This document shows, piece by piece, positions 49,977 to 59,229 of a DNA stretch of 64,000 bases. The stretch's first letter is position 1; every line of letters begins with the position of its first letter. The notes beneath the pieces were generated by a model, which worked only from the letters and a program-made list of their open reading frames with translations, had not been told where the DNA came from and did not search any database. The stretch covers positions 53,679-117,678 of the forward strand of contig JAAXIC010000003.1 of the NCBI GenBank assembly GCA_012270555.1. The letters run 5' to 3'. Source of the DNA: Chloroflexota bacterium. GTDB lineage: Bacteria > Chloroflexota > UBA11872 > VXOZ01. A program made the translations under genes and the position numbers.

Positions 49977-51284
49977 CTAGCCGTCGCCGCTGCCGCTTGC
50001 CGGTGTCTCGCGTCGAGTGGGTGGAATCAGCACGCGCCAGGCCAGAATTGCCGCGAGAAGGATGGCCGGCACGAACGTCCACTGGAAGGCGCGCAGACCC
50101 GTTTCCAGTCCAAAGTTGTCGGCGACGGCACCGAGCGGCGTACCTACCAGCAGGCCGAGCGTGTAAATGGACGCTTGCACTAAGGAGAGGCAGGAGGCAC
50201 GCTGGGCCGAAACGAGGCGGCGGTTGAGGCTCTCCTGCATCAACGGATGGAGCAAGCCGATCATTACGTAGATGCCGAGCATTCCCAATATGACGATGGG
50301 CCTCAGCGGCGCGTTGACCAGCACCACCAAGGACACCATGCCGAGTATGCCAAGCGACAGCAGCGTGGCGCGTTCGCTGCCCCACAGCCGGGCGCGTATC
50401 CGGCCCGAGCCGAGCATGAAGGCCGACATCACCGCATAGAACAGCGCATAGATGAAACCCAGATCAGCGGCGGAGAAGCCCAGCGACGTGAGGTAGGGTC
50501 CGCCAAAGGGACGCTCCGACAGGAAGTACGTGCGCATCAGTACCACATACGCTACCACCAGCCCCACCAGTTCCGGGTTGTGCGTGATGGTCTGGATCGT
50601 TGCCCTGAGGTGTCGAAAATACTGGCGCGCCGTTTCCCGGAAGGCCGTTGGCTGTGAGGATGCGGGCCGGTCGCGCCCGATGTCGGGTTCCACGAACCAG
50701 AGCGCGATGGTTGCCGCGGTGATGAGGGAGGCGGCGCTCGCCCAGAACGGGCCCGTGAGACCGGTTTGGCTCGCAATGGCGCCGGTGATGAGCGTCCCGC
50801 CGACCATGCTGATGTTCTCGATGGCCAGGGCGCGCCCCAAGAGGGATTGCACCCGCCCTTCCAGGCCCGCGCCCTTTATGGAGTCGTAGAAGAGCGCCAT
50901 GTCCGCGCCAGAGGCAAAGGCCGCGCCAACGCCCACGAAAATAAAGCCAATCACGAACACGAAGTAGTCAACGGCGAAGATGAGGATGACAACGCCCCCG
51001 CAGCCGAGCAGCGCGCCCACGCAGATGCTCCACTTGCGGCTGAAGCGGTCGGCAAAAAGGCCGGTGGGCAGTTCGGACGTGACGCTGGAGAGGTTGAGTG
51101 TCGCCATGAGGATCATGAAGCCGGTGAGGGAGATGCCACGGTCCAAGAAATAGATGGCGAAGATCGGCAGCAGCGTGCCCCAGCGCACGCCCCAGGCGAC
51201 TTTCAAGAGATAGAACTTCCACACGTTGCGCTCGAGGCTGCGCGTGTATTCAGAATCTGTGCTGCCGACTGCTGCATCGAGCAT
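49977..51284 (-). CDS. MFS transporter
   Basis: About 435 residues from the ATG at 51282-51284 (MLDAAVGSTD); a longer GTG/ATG start at 51377 adds 31 weak residues. Twelve hydrophobic segments. The loop 2-3 motif GLFADRFSRKWS and the matching half-molecule pattern show a major facilitator of the drug- or metabolite-proton type. The C-terminal tail is Pro/Thr-rich. The substrate is not evident. It lies downstream of the oxidase assembly gene ctaG on the same strand, but 141-449 bases and no clear operon sign separate them. Confidence 0.88.
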   Translation of the reverse strand: MLDAAVGSTDSEYTRSLERNVWKFYLLKVAWGVRWGTLLPIFAIYFLDRGISLTGFMILMATLNLSSVTSELPTGLFADRFSRKWSICVGALLGCGGVVILIFAVDYFVFVIGFIFVGVGAAFASGADMALFYDSIKGAGLEGRVQSLLGRALAIENISMVGGTLITGAIASQTGLTGPFWASAASLITAATIALWFVEPDIGRDRPASSQPTAFRETARQYFRHLRATIQTITHNPELVGLVVAYVVLMRTYFLSERPFGGPYLTSLGFSAADLGFIYALFYAVMSAFMLGSGRIRARLWGSERATLLSLGILGMVSLVVLVNAPLRPIVILGMLGIYVMIGLLHPLMQESLNRRLVSAQRASCLSLVQASIYTLGLLVGTPLGAVADNFGLETGLRAFQWTFVPAILLAAILAWRVLIPPTRRETPASGSGDG

Positions 51285-51425
51285 GCGACTAAGAACCTCG
51301 ATTGGCGCCACTGTACCGGCTGTTTGCCAAAACAAGACGGATACCGGCGCGATACGCTTTGGAGCGCACTCATTCACGGAGTTGGGGTTACCCCGCTTAT
51401 CTTAGTCGCCTAGGCGCGCGGCGGT

Positions 51426-52298
51426 CTAGAGCGGGTCGTGAGCGTTGCTCTGTGGCGAGGGAGCCGCATTCGCCGACGGGCGCACCGGCGCCGACGGCGC
51501 GGCCATGGCATCCTGCTGCGCCCAGCGGAAGAAGACGATGGCCAGCGGCAACAGCATGTAGAGACCGCCGCCCATCCACATGATCAGGCCGCCGATGCGC
51601 TGGTCGTCCAGCGCGGCGAGCGCCGTGCCTTCACGAGGCAGCAGGTACGCGGTGTAAAGCACCTGGCCGGAGACCGTTATCAAGACGCCCACGAGTTTAA
51701 GCCCGGCCGTGGCAAAGAAGATATAGAGCAGGCGGCGCGGCGCGGAGAGACGCGCGCGAAACGGCCAGGAGTCGACGACGTTCCACCAGAAGAAGACGCT
51801 GGGCCAGAAGAACAGGGTGTGTTCGAGCAGGTGCACTAAGTCGTCATTCACGGCCGCGGAATACAACTGCGGCACGTGCCAGAGCCAGAGCGTGGCCAGA
51901 AACAGCCCGAGCGCCACGTGGGAGTGGAGCAGCGTCTGCGTGATGCGGCGCATAACCCGGTTGCGCGCGACGGTGACGAAGACCGGCCGCTGCAGGAAGG
52001 GCGGCAGACCTCGCAATACTATCACCACCGGCGCGCCGACGAGCAGTAGGGGCGGCGCGATGAGCATCAGCAGCAGGTGCTGGATCATGTGGACGGTGAA
52101 ATACTGCCCGGAAAGCGTATCCACAGGCCCGATGAGGGAAATGAGTATCAGGGCGATACCCGAGCCGAATGAGATTCTACGCCACAGTGAAGGGGTGGTC
52201 CGGCCAAGCCGTTGCGCTCGCGTTACGCCGATGGCGTAGAAGAGGCTTACCAGACCGCAACTTACCCCAACCGCGAGAGATGTTAGGGCGCTGACCAT
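51426..52298 (-). CDS. ctaG: Cytochrome c oxidase assembly factor CtaG (caa3 type)
   Basis: 290 residues, seven transmembrane segments. Family marks: TVHMIQHLLLMLIAPPLLLVGAP (HxxxHxx histidines for copper), HSHVALGLFLATLWLWHVPQLYSAA and LEHTLFFWPSVFFWW. CtaG of this type supports CuB insertion into caa3 oxidase. Its start overlaps the ctaF stop by one base (TAATG). The C-terminal 30 residues are low complexity. Confidence 0.95.
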   Translation of the reverse strand: MVSALTSLAVGVSCGLVSLFYAIGVTRAQRLGRTTPSLWRRISFGSGIALILISLIGPVDTLSGQYFTVHMIQHLLLMLIAPPLLLVGAPVVIVLRGLPPFLQRPVFVTVARNRVMRRITQTLLHSHVALGLFLATLWLWHVPQLYSAAVNDDLVHLLEHTLFFWPSVFFWWNVVDSWPFRARLSAPRRLLYIFFATAGLKLVGVLITVSGQVLYTAYLLPREGTALAALDDQRIGGLIMWMGGGLYMLLPLAIVFFRWAQQDAMAAPSAPVRPSANAAPSPQSNAHDPL

Positions 52299-52603
52299 TA
52301 CCCTGAGCGGATGCCGAAGAGTACCATGAGCGCGATCAACAAGAGTATTTCGATCGTTAAGCCAAAGAAGAAAAAGCCCGAAAACAGCTTGCTATCATAG
52401 CGCAGGTGCATGTAGTACGCGACCACCAAGCCGAACTTCATGCCCGCCAACACCAGCAGCAACGGGATCAGCAGTGCAAAAGGAATGTCCACGTAGTACG
52501 TGGCGACTTCCATGACGGTAAGGACGGTGAGGATGATAGCAATGCGGACATAGTGCCCAGTAGTGGCGTGGGCCTCATCGGTGTGGGCAGCTTCCGTGCT
52601 CAT
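52298..52603 (-). CDS. ctaF: Cytochrome c oxidase subunit IV (CtaF)
   Basis: 101 residues with three transmembrane helices, as for caa3-type CoxD/CtaF. HYVRIAIILTVLTVMEVATYYV, then AGMKFGLVVAYYMHLRYDS. Small subunit that stabilises the oxidase. Overlaps ctaG; 37-base gap from ctaE. ATG at 52601-52603 after GAGGAG. Confidence 0.93.
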   Translation of the reverse strand: MSTEAAHTDEAHATTGHYVRIAIILTVLTVMEVATYYVDIPFALLIPLLLVLAGMKFGLVVAYYMHLRYDSKLFSGFFFFGLTIEILLLIALMVLFGIRSG

Positions 52604-52640
52604 GCTCTCCTCCTCACAACTGTGCGCGCCGCATTCAGGG

Positions 52641-53273
52641 TTACGACGGAATCAGATAGATCAAGGTAAAGATGATAATCCAGACAATGTCAACAAAGTG
52701 CCAATAGAGGCCGCCTAGCTCCACGTCGAGAGGCTTCACTTTTCCAAAGTAACTAAGCACGAGCAGAGAGACCAGCCAGATTACGCCCACGCCAACGTGC
52801 GTGCCGTGGAAGCCGGTGAGCACGTAGAACGTCGTGCCGAAGAGATTGGTCGTGAGCCCCAGGCCGTGGTGCACGAATTCATAGAATTCGAAGACCTGGA
52901 AGCCGAGGAAGCCGGTGCCGAGCACCGCCGTCATCAGCAGCCAAAAGCGTCCCTTTTTGAGCTCGCGCTGTTTGCGCTCTTCGTCCGCGCCGGAGCCCGC
53001 CGCTCTTTCGAAACCGGCGAGTGCGAGCACCATCGCCAAGCTGCTCATGAGCAAGACAAACGTACTCACCGAAGTGAGCGGAATGTTGAGAATCTCATCG
53101 GGATAGGGGCCAACGACACTCTTGCCCCGGTACACGAGGTAGGTAGTGATCAAGGAACCAAAGAAGATGCACTCAGAGCCAAGAAAGGCCCACATGAGGA
53201 TCTTGCGGTGGTTCAAGCCCGTTGTCGTTGGATGCTCTTCATGCGCCTCGTGGGCGAGTGCTGCATCGCTCAT
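52641..53273 (-). CDS. ctaE: Cytochrome c oxidase subunit III (CtaE)
   Basis: 210 residues with five to six transmembrane segments. KILMWAFLGSECIFFGSLITTYL at the start, FYVLTGFHGTHVGVGVIWL and LYWHFVDIVWIIIFTLIYL at the end are heme-copper oxidase subunit III signatures. It lacks the first two helices of larger subunit III proteins, as in caa3 oxidases. Between ctaD and ctaF in a leftward operon. Confidence 0.96.
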   Translation of the reverse strand: MSDAALAHEAHEEHPTTTGLNHRKILMWAFLGSECIFFGSLITTYLVYRGKSVVGPYPDEILNIPLTSVSTFVLLMSSLAMVLALAGFERAAGSGADEERKQRELKKGRFWLLMTAVLGTGFLGFQVFEFYEFVHHGLGLTTNLFGTTFYVLTGFHGTHVGVGVIWLVSLLVLSYFGKVKPLDVELGGLYWHFVDIVWIIIFTLIYLIPS

Positions 53274-53334
53274 TCAGAGATTCTCCTCAAGCTAGCCCTC
53301 AATCTGCTCTTTATGTTCCGGCATTTCATCCTCG

Positions 53335-53368
53335 CCCTCACCCTAACCCTCTCCCCCGGGAGAGGGGA
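53335..53368. repeat. CCCTCTCCC-family repeat between ctaD and ctaE
   Basis: CCCTCACCCTAACCCTCTCC-ccc-GGGAGAGGGG in the 138-base ctaD-ctaE gap. Confidence 0.85.
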
Positions 53369-53411
53369 CAAGATGAGGACATCGCTATCTGTCTTCACTT
53401 GAAAATCTGCT

Positions 53412-55283
53412 CTAATGTTCGTCAGGCGGTGTGGACGCGGGTTCCAGCGACCACGCGTAAATCGAAACAATCGTCCACGCCACGCCGAATATCGCGACGA
53501 GAATGTGGATCATCAGCCCGGCGGCGGCAATGGTCAATCCTGCCCCCACCAGCAGCGGCCAGTAGGAGGGATTGGGCATGTGGACCTCATGTTCTTCGTC
53601 TTCTTCCGAGTGCTCAGCCACGGAGGTGTCGACTTTGCTCAGATCCGCCGCGCTGCCGTGGCCTTCGCCATACTTGTCGTACCACACCTGATCGCGGTGG
53701 GTGATAGTGGGGATTTCGTCGAAGTTGTGCTCCGGCGGCGGACTGGGAATCGCCCACTCCAGCGTACGCGCGTCCCACGGGTCGTTGCCGGCGGGCTCGC
53801 CCTTCTTGTAACTGACGACTAAGTTATGGAGAAACACCAAGACGGATATGCCGATGCCAAACGCGCTGATGGAGATGAACATGTTCCAGAAATCCCAGCC
53901 CATGTCGGCGGGATACGTGCTGACGCGCCGCGGCATGCCGTCCAGACCCACGAAGTGCATGGGGAAGAAGGTCAAGTTCATAAACGTGAACATCAGCCAA
54001 AAGTGCCACTTGCCAATCTTCTCGCTCATCATGCGCCCGGTGATCTTGGGGAACCAGTAGTAGATGCCGCCCATCAAGGCCAGGATAAGACCGCCGAACA
54101 GAACGTAATGGAAGTGGCCGACCACGAAATAGCCATCCTGGAAGTGCAGGTCCAGCGGTACGGCTGCCAGCATCGGGCCGGTAAGGCCGCCGATGAGGAA
54201 CGTCGTCAAGAAGCCCAGCGCAAAGAGCATGGGAACCGTCAGGCGTATCCTGCCGCCAAAGCAGGTGGCTACCCAATTGAACATCTTGATGCCGGTGGGA
54301 ATGGCGATGAGCATCGTGGAACCGGCGAAAGCGGCATCGGCAATGGTGCCCATGCCGGTGGTGAACATGTGGTGCGCCCACACGCTGAAGCCCAGGAAGC
54401 CGATTGCCACCGCGGCAAAGACCATGGCGCTGTAGCCGAAGATTGGCTTGCGCGAGAACGTGGGCAGGATCTCAGAAGCAATGCCGAACCCCGGCAAGAC
54501 GAGAATATACACCTCCGGATGTCCGAAGACCCAGAAGAGGTGCTGCCAGAGCATCGGGTCGCCGCCTTCAGCAACCTCGTAGAAATTCGTGCCAAAGAGG
54601 CGGTCGAATTCCAGGAAGATAAGCGCGGCCGTGATGGCGGGAAAGGCAAAGATGATGAGGAATGACGTAACGAACGTCATCCACACGAACACCGGCATGC
54701 GCATGAGGGTCATGCCCGGCGCCCGCAAGTTGATAATCGTAATGATGAAGTTCAGCGCCGCCGCAACCGACGCGACACCGAGCACCAACAGGCCCAGCCC
54801 CCAGAAGTCGATGCTGAGCCCAGGCGAATACTCTTTCGACGTGAGATTGGCGTAGCCGAACCAGCCGCCGTCGGGCGCCTGCCCGAACAAGAAGCTGCTA
54901 TGCATGAGCAAGCTGCCGCCGAGAAACGTCCAATAGCTAAAGGCGTTGAGGCGCGGAAACGCCACGTCTCGCGCGCCAATCATAAGCGGGATGAGAAAGT
55001 TGAAGAATGCCGCCGCCATGGGCATGGCGACCATGAAGACCATGGCCGTGCCGTGCATGGTGAACAATTGGTTGTACAGATCGGGGTTGAGGATCTGACC
55101 GTCCGGCGTCGCGAGCTGCAGGCGAATCAGCAAGGCTTCGAAACCGGCTACGAGAAAGTAGATAAGCGAAGTGACGAAATAGAGCACACCGATGCGCTTA
55201 TGGTCGATAGTCGTGATCCAACTCCAGATCGCCGCGCCGGTGGAAACGCGCTCCTGCGTGCGTACGTCTGTTACTGTTGCCAT
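53412..55283 (-). CDS. ctaD: Cytochrome c oxidase subunit I (CtaD), with C-terminal extension
   Basis: 623 residues, twelve core helices with the binuclear centre: MHGTAMVF (haem a His), WQHLFWVFGHPEVYILVLPGFG (CuB His and cross-linked Tyr region), AHHMFTTGM (CuB His pair), and HFHYVLFGG (haem a3/a His). After the core a charged linker (about 505-570) leads into two further transmembrane helices, so the protein ends with additional subunit-like helices. It reduces O2 to water and pumps protons. Downstream of ctaC. Confidence 0.97.
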   Translation of the reverse strand: MATVTDVRTQERVSTGAAIWSWITTIDHKRIGVLYFVTSLIYFLVAGFEALLIRLQLATPDGQILNPDLYNQLFTMHGTAMVFMVAMPMAAAFFNFLIPLMIGARDVAFPRLNAFSYWTFLGGSLLMHSSFLFGQAPDGGWFGYANLTSKEYSPGLSIDFWGLGLLVLGVASVAAALNFIITIINLRAPGMTLMRMPVFVWMTFVTSFLIIFAFPAITAALIFLEFDRLFGTNFYEVAEGGDPMLWQHLFWVFGHPEVYILVLPGFGIASEILPTFSRKPIFGYSAMVFAAVAIGFLGFSVWAHHMFTTGMGTIADAAFAGSTMLIAIPTGIKMFNWVATCFGGRIRLTVPMLFALGFLTTFLIGGLTGPMLAAVPLDLHFQDGYFVVGHFHYVLFGGLILALMGGIYYWFPKITGRMMSEKIGKWHFWLMFTFMNLTFFPMHFVGLDGMPRRVSTYPADMGWDFWNMFISISAFGIGISVLVFLHNLVVSYKKGEPAGNDPWDARTLEWAIPSPPPEHNFDEIPTITHRDQVWYDKYGEGHGSAADLSKVDTSVAEHSEEDEEHEVHMPNPSYWPLLVGAGLTIAAAGLMIHILVAIFGVAWTIVSIYAWSLEPASTPPDEH

Positions 55284-55397
55284 GCCGACACTCCTCGCTG
55301 CCCAGACGTGGCAGAATCTGACTTAGCCAATCGTATGTGCGCTACCGTCCATCCCAATAGTACAATGTTTGTGAGCATTTTCACAATCTCTTCGCAG

Positions 55398-56438
55398 TTA
55401 CCTGAGCGCTCGAATGTACGCCGTAAGCAAGCGGATGTCCTCACTGGATAACTCAACCGGGAGAATCATCTTATTGCCCGGTTTTAGCCCCTGTGGATCG
55501 CTCAGCCAGTCGCTCACATTTGCCGGGGTATTCTCCATTATGCCGCCGGCAAGGTAGGCGCGGCTGGCGACGTGGGTCAGGTCCGGGCCAATCGTGCCGA
55601 TGGAGTCCGTGCCCCGAATCGTATGGCACGTCACGCAGGCGCGACTAATGAACAGCGACGCGCCCTCAGCGGCGTCGCCCGTCATCTCCGCCGCGGGTTC
55701 TTGCTGCTTAGCGAGCCAATTGTTGAACGCGGTTTCCGACTCCACCACCACGTGGAAGCGCATCTGCGCGTGGGCCGTGCCGCAGTATTCCGCGCATTGC
55801 GCGGCGTAGAGGCCTTCTTCGGATGGTGTGAACCAGATGGTATTCGTGGATCCGGGCATCAAGTCGCGCTTCCCCATGAGGCGTGGCACCCAGAACGAGT
55901 GAATCACGTCATTTGACTCGAGCTCGAAATAGACGGCGCGGTCGATGGGAATGTGAATTTCATTGGCAGTAACTACGTCGTGGTCTAGGTAGTGTACTTC
56001 CCACCACCATTGGTGACCGACCACGCGGACCCGGAGAGCGTCATCCGGCGGCGCGGCCTCGATCTGCGCCATCGCTTGATAGGTCAAGATAAGCATGATG
56101 ACAACGACGATCGAGGGAGCAAGGGTCCAGGCAATCTCCAGGCGTGTGTTCCCATGGACCTGGGGCGGGATGCTATCGTCGTCGTCGCGCACGCGGAAGC
56201 GGTACACCGAATACATCAGTAAGCCCTGGACCAGCACGAAGATGACAATTGCCAGCCAGGTTAGCGGGGCAAAGAGATCATTGATGACTTGGTTGTTGTC
56301 AGACCGGGGGAAGAGGGCGGTCTGGGGGGTGTCTACCGCACCGCAGCCGGCGAGCAAGGCGACAGCGACAGCCCCGACTATTGCAAGGATTACCAGCCGT
56401 GGAGACCACCAGGACGAGACGATTTTCGGCGCTTGCAT
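55398..56438 (-). CDS. ctaC: Cytochrome c oxidase subunit II fused to cytochrome c (CtaC)
   Basis: 346 residues from the ATG at 56436-56438 (GGAG 10 bases upstream; a longer frame is unconserved). A lipoprotein-like signal ends LLAGC (Cys32). Two transmembrane helices follow, then the CuA domain with HQWWWEVHY and CAEYCGTAHAQM ligands. A haem c motif CVTCH and Met ligand region (GNKMILP) mark a caa3-type fusion. It accepts electrons from soluble cytochrome c and passes them to subunit I. First gene of the oxidase operon. Confidence 0.96.
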   Translation of the reverse strand: MQAPKIVSSWWSPRLVILAIVGAVAVALLAGCGAVDTPQTALFPRSDNNQVINDLFAPLTWLAIVIFVLVQGLLMYSVYRFRVRDDDDSIPPQVHGNTRLEIAWTLAPSIVVVIMLILTYQAMAQIEAAPPDDALRVRVVGHQWWWEVHYLDHDVVTANEIHIPIDRAVYFELESNDVIHSFWVPRLMGKRDLMPGSTNTIWFTPSEEGLYAAQCAEYCGTAHAQMRFHVVVESETAFNNWLAKQQEPAAEMTGDAAEGASLFISRACVTCHTIRGTDSIGTIGPDLTHVASRAYLAGGIMENTPANVSDWLSDPQGLKPGNKMILPVELSSEDIRLLTAYIRALR

Positions 56439-56805
56439 CCTATGCTGTCTCCTTTTGGCACAACGTGCTGTGCATTGCGCCGGCCTCCGTACCGGAGGTC
56501 GCATTCGCGCCGATTCTGGCTTTAGCTCGGAAGCGTGAGCACAGGATTCCAATCCCGCGCTGACGTGCCTCAGTCATTTCTTTCGTTCACTCCCATAGAG
56601 ACGCTGTAATCTGCAAAAGGTCTCTGTTTGCGATGTATTCTAGTTGCGACGGTTGCGCGCTCCGCAACCAGCTTTCTTACCCTTGTGCAATCTGTTGTGT
56701 GAAAAGGGACACAAAGTCTACCCACACTATTCTAGCCACTCGGTTCACGCGCTACAAGTCGAGAGAGCGCGGCAGCGGCAGATTTTTCTCTCGGTTGCAA
56801 TCCCG
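56439..56805. other. Promoter region of the oxidase operon
   Basis: About 367 bases between two leftward genes, ctaC and the PAP2 gene upstream on the same strand. No gene seen. The promoter for ctaC should lie here; GTGTGAAAAGGGACACAAAG (56698-56717) contains short inverted GTGT/ACAC parts. Confidence 0.4.
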
Positions 56806-57495
56806 CTATCTTGACGTGCCCGCAAGCTGCTGTTTCACATTGTTCCAGGCACTCTGCCCCCGCGTCCAAAGGAGCAGCCACAATACGCCGATACAGTATG
56901 CCCCGGCCACGTCGCTCGGCCAATGCACACCCAAATATATCCGGGAAATACCGACGAGCACAATCATCAGGAGCATACAGGCCGCGCCGAGCCTGCGCAG
57001 CCAAGGGTGTCGGGCATTTTGCCAGATGAACAAGGCGAGGAAGCCGTAGAATATCGTAAATGACTGCGCGTGACCGCTGGGAAAGGCAAAAGAGTCCACA
57101 CCCAACTCAGCCAAGCGCTCAGCGCCCAATTCGGGTCGCGGACGCTCGATGAGAGCTTTGAGCGCTTGATTGAAAAGGTGTCCGGTGAGCGCCGCGACTC
57201 CCAGGACGACCGCATGCTGCCGCCAGCCGAGCGCTCCAAGCACCACGACAACGGCTACCGTGGTGGGCGCGGCGATACGAAACCAGCCGATGGCGCTGAC
57301 GCCGTGTAGTATCGGGTCAAGGAGCGGCACTTGCCAGGACTGGATTGCTTCTCCCAACGGGACATCTAGCGAAAACGGCTCGCCTTGCAGCGCGAGGACG
57401 CTCAGGACGAGCACGACCACAAAGAGCGCGAGTTCCGCTCCCCATGGGCGCGCCTTGACGTAGCAGCGGAGGAATGCAAGCAACACTTTACCCAT
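56806..57495 (-). CDS. PAP2-family lipid phosphatase
   Basis: 229 residues from the ATG at 57493-57495, with GGGAG 8 bases upstream; the longer frame from 57654 is basic and unlike a membrane protein. Six hydrophobic segments. The three PAP2 motifs are present: KALIERPRPE, PSGHAQS and SRIYLGVHWPSD with catalytic His. The likely substrates are phosphatidate-type or undecaprenyl-pyrophosphate-type lipids at the membrane. It overlaps the end of the upstream membrane gene by 8 bases. Confidence 0.93.
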   Translation of the reverse strand: MGKVLLAFLRCYVKARPWGAELALFVVVLVLSVLALQGEPFSLDVPLGEAIQSWQVPLLDPILHGVSAIGWFRIAAPTTVAVVVVLGALGWRQHAVVLGVAALTGHLFNQALKALIERPRPELGAERLAELGVDSFAFPSGHAQSFTIFYGFLALFIWQNARHPWLRRLGAACMLLMIVLVGISRIYLGVHWPSDVAGAYCIGVLWLLLWTRGQSAWNNVKQQLAGTSR

Positions 57496-58180
57496 TGCCG
57501 GACTCCCGCGGCGGCACGTGCTCGGCTCGTTTGGCCGCCTCGGCCTCCAACGCGGCGGCTTTTTCATCTTGGCCGGTCTTGAGGTAGTAGGCGATTTTCT
57601 TCTGGTCAATGAAGTTCTGGTTGTACTTGATCCAGTCGCGATGATAGGTCTCATTGACCATGCGGTCCATTATCCCCTGCCAATCGGCGTCGTTCAGCCA
57701 TGCCATGCAAGGAACGAGGAGCGCCGCCCACGCGGTGGCCAGCACAACGCCGGCAAAGAACGTGGGAACGAAGGCCGTTTGCATCACATCCAATGAAAAC
57801 ATGGCACGCAGCGTCACCGCGAGGCCGGTGCCAGCTTCCGCGAGTCCTTCATCCAGGACAATAGACTGCGTCAAAAGCAAACCGAGAGGTACGCAAAACA
57901 AGAAGAGGACTGCCGCGCCGGCGACAAGACCAAAGTCATTGCGCCGGCTGACCCGCTGATTGGCGAGCGCCGCACCCGCACCTGCCAAGCTCAGGTAGAT
58001 CACGCCACCCGCGCCTATCCAGAGGGGCGCGCCGCTTAGCACAGTGACCCACCGGCTGAGGAGGAATGCAGCCACCCACAGGGCGGTGGGCAGCGCAAGT
58101 CCCGCGAGCAGACCGCTCACGGCAACACGCCACGCCGCTGAATACTCAAGCTGAATGCGATGGCGGAGGTAGTCGTACAC
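57488..58180 (-). CDS. Multi-spanning membrane protein, unknown
   Basis: 230 residues with about four hydrophobic helices (near 20-40, 50-70, 83-105, 135-160). A long charged C-terminal tail follows (KYNQNFIDQKKIAYYLKTGQDEKAAALEAEAAKRAEH). The N-terminus MYDYLRHRIQLEYSAAWR is amphipathic. No known family. It overlaps the PAP2 gene, so the two are probably made together and may act on the same lipid or envelope pathway. Confidence 0.7.
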   Translation of the reverse strand: MYDYLRHRIQLEYSAAWRVAVSGLLAGLALPTALWVAAFLLSRWVTVLSGAPLWIGAGGVIYLSLAGAGAALANQRVSRRNDFGLVAGAAVLFLFCVPLGLLLTQSIVLDEGLAEAGTGLAVTLRAMFSLDVMQTAFVPTFFAGVVLATAWAALLVPCMAWLNDADWQGIMDRMVNETYHRDWIKYNQNFIDQKKIAYYLKTGQDEKAAALEAEAAKRAEHVPPRESGNG

Positions 58181-58313
58181 TCAGGAGTGCTTCCACGCTC
58201 ATTCGTTGTTTGCCGACTTTCGCGAGGCTGCTGTTGCAAACAGGGCGGCCGGTACCCACACGTCTCGCCGTCTGCCAGACCAATGCGTGCGCCTCGTCAA
58301 CGCTGGGTAAGGA

Positions 58314-59102
58314 CTAGGCTTTGCTCAACAGATTGCGCAGCGTATCGCCTTGGTCCCGGAGCCAGTCGTAGATGATGTTGATGTCGGTGCCTATGCAGAA
58401 GTGAGTCACCCCCATGTCAAGGAAACGCTGGGCCTGTTCGACGGAGTTAATTTCTGCGCGAGGCGGTATGCCTTTTGCGAGGCACGTCTCGAACACCTTC
58501 TTCTCGGCGGCTTTCACGTCCGGGTGCTGGAACTCACCGGCGCGGCCGATGTTCATGGCATAGTCGGCAGGGCCCCACTGCACCATGTCGACACCTTTGA
58601 CCTCCAGAAACTCGTCCAGTTGCTCTACTGCCGATTTTCTTTCAATCATCAGCGCCACCACGATGTCGTCCAGCGCTTGCGGGTAATCCGGTCCCGCGCC
58701 GTACGACATGTACCACGCCCGGCGCATGGCCACGCCGTGAATGCCGCGCGCCTCCGGCGTATCCGCCCGCACAGCGCGCACGCACTCTTCGGCGTCCGCG
58801 ACGGTGCGGCTGTCGGCAAAGAGCACGCTCTGGAATCCGGCGCCAATGGCGCGCTGCGCCAGAAAGCTGCGGGGCGCTTGGTCGACCTTGATCATGGTCG
58901 AGAGGTTGTGTAATTCCGCGGCCCGGCAGAAGTTCTCCAAGTCGTGCATGTTAAACGGCGCATACTCGGCGACGAACTCGACGTAGTCATAGATGCCGGT
59001 CAAGCCTATCACCTCGATCATCCCAGGCCACGTGGTATGCACGTGCGTCGCCAGGGTCGGCTCACCGGCATTGAGTTTCTCGCGAATCCGATTCGGTTGC
59101 AT
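58314..59102 (-). CDS. HpcH/HpaI-family aldolase/citrate lyase-like
   Basis: 262 residues, TIM barrel of the HpcH/HpaI class-II aldolase type. IREKLNAGEPTLATHVHTTWP opens, then the metal-binding and catalytic region (GADYVEF-like: YDYVEFVAEYAPFN, VDQAPRSFLAQRAIGAGFQSVLFADSRT) and MVQWGPADYAMNIG. These enzymes cleave 2-keto-3-deoxy acids into pyruvate and an aldehyde. The exact substrate is unknown. Stand-alone between the membrane protein and nadA. Confidence 0.88.
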   Translation of the reverse strand: MQPNRIREKLNAGEPTLATHVHTTWPGMIEVIGLTGIYDYVEFVAEYAPFNMHDLENFCRAAELHNLSTMIKVDQAPRSFLAQRAIGAGFQSVLFADSRTVADAEECVRAVRADTPEARGIHGVAMRRAWYMSYGAGPDYPQALDDIVVALMIERKSAVEQLDEFLEVKGVDMVQWGPADYAMNIGRAGEFQHPDVKAAEKKVFETCLAKGIPPRAEINSVEQAQRFLDMGVTHFCIGTDINIIYDWLRDQGDTLRNLLSKA

Positions 59103-59229
59103 TGGTATCCTCCGGGTTTAGAGCGCGCGGGCAACACGAAAACGTCCCGCGCTCGTGCCAGTATACTGCACAATTGCGGGACTGCCAAAGGGTTGCGGGC
59201 ATGTGGAACGATGCTCTGCGCGGCGGGTC

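Noticed and set aside
57496..57654. 53-residue N-terminal extension of the PAP2 protein
   Set aside because: It is antisense-like, Arg/Pro/Lys-rich and overlaps the upstream membrane protein gene in another frame. The ATG at 57495 gives a standard PAP2 length.
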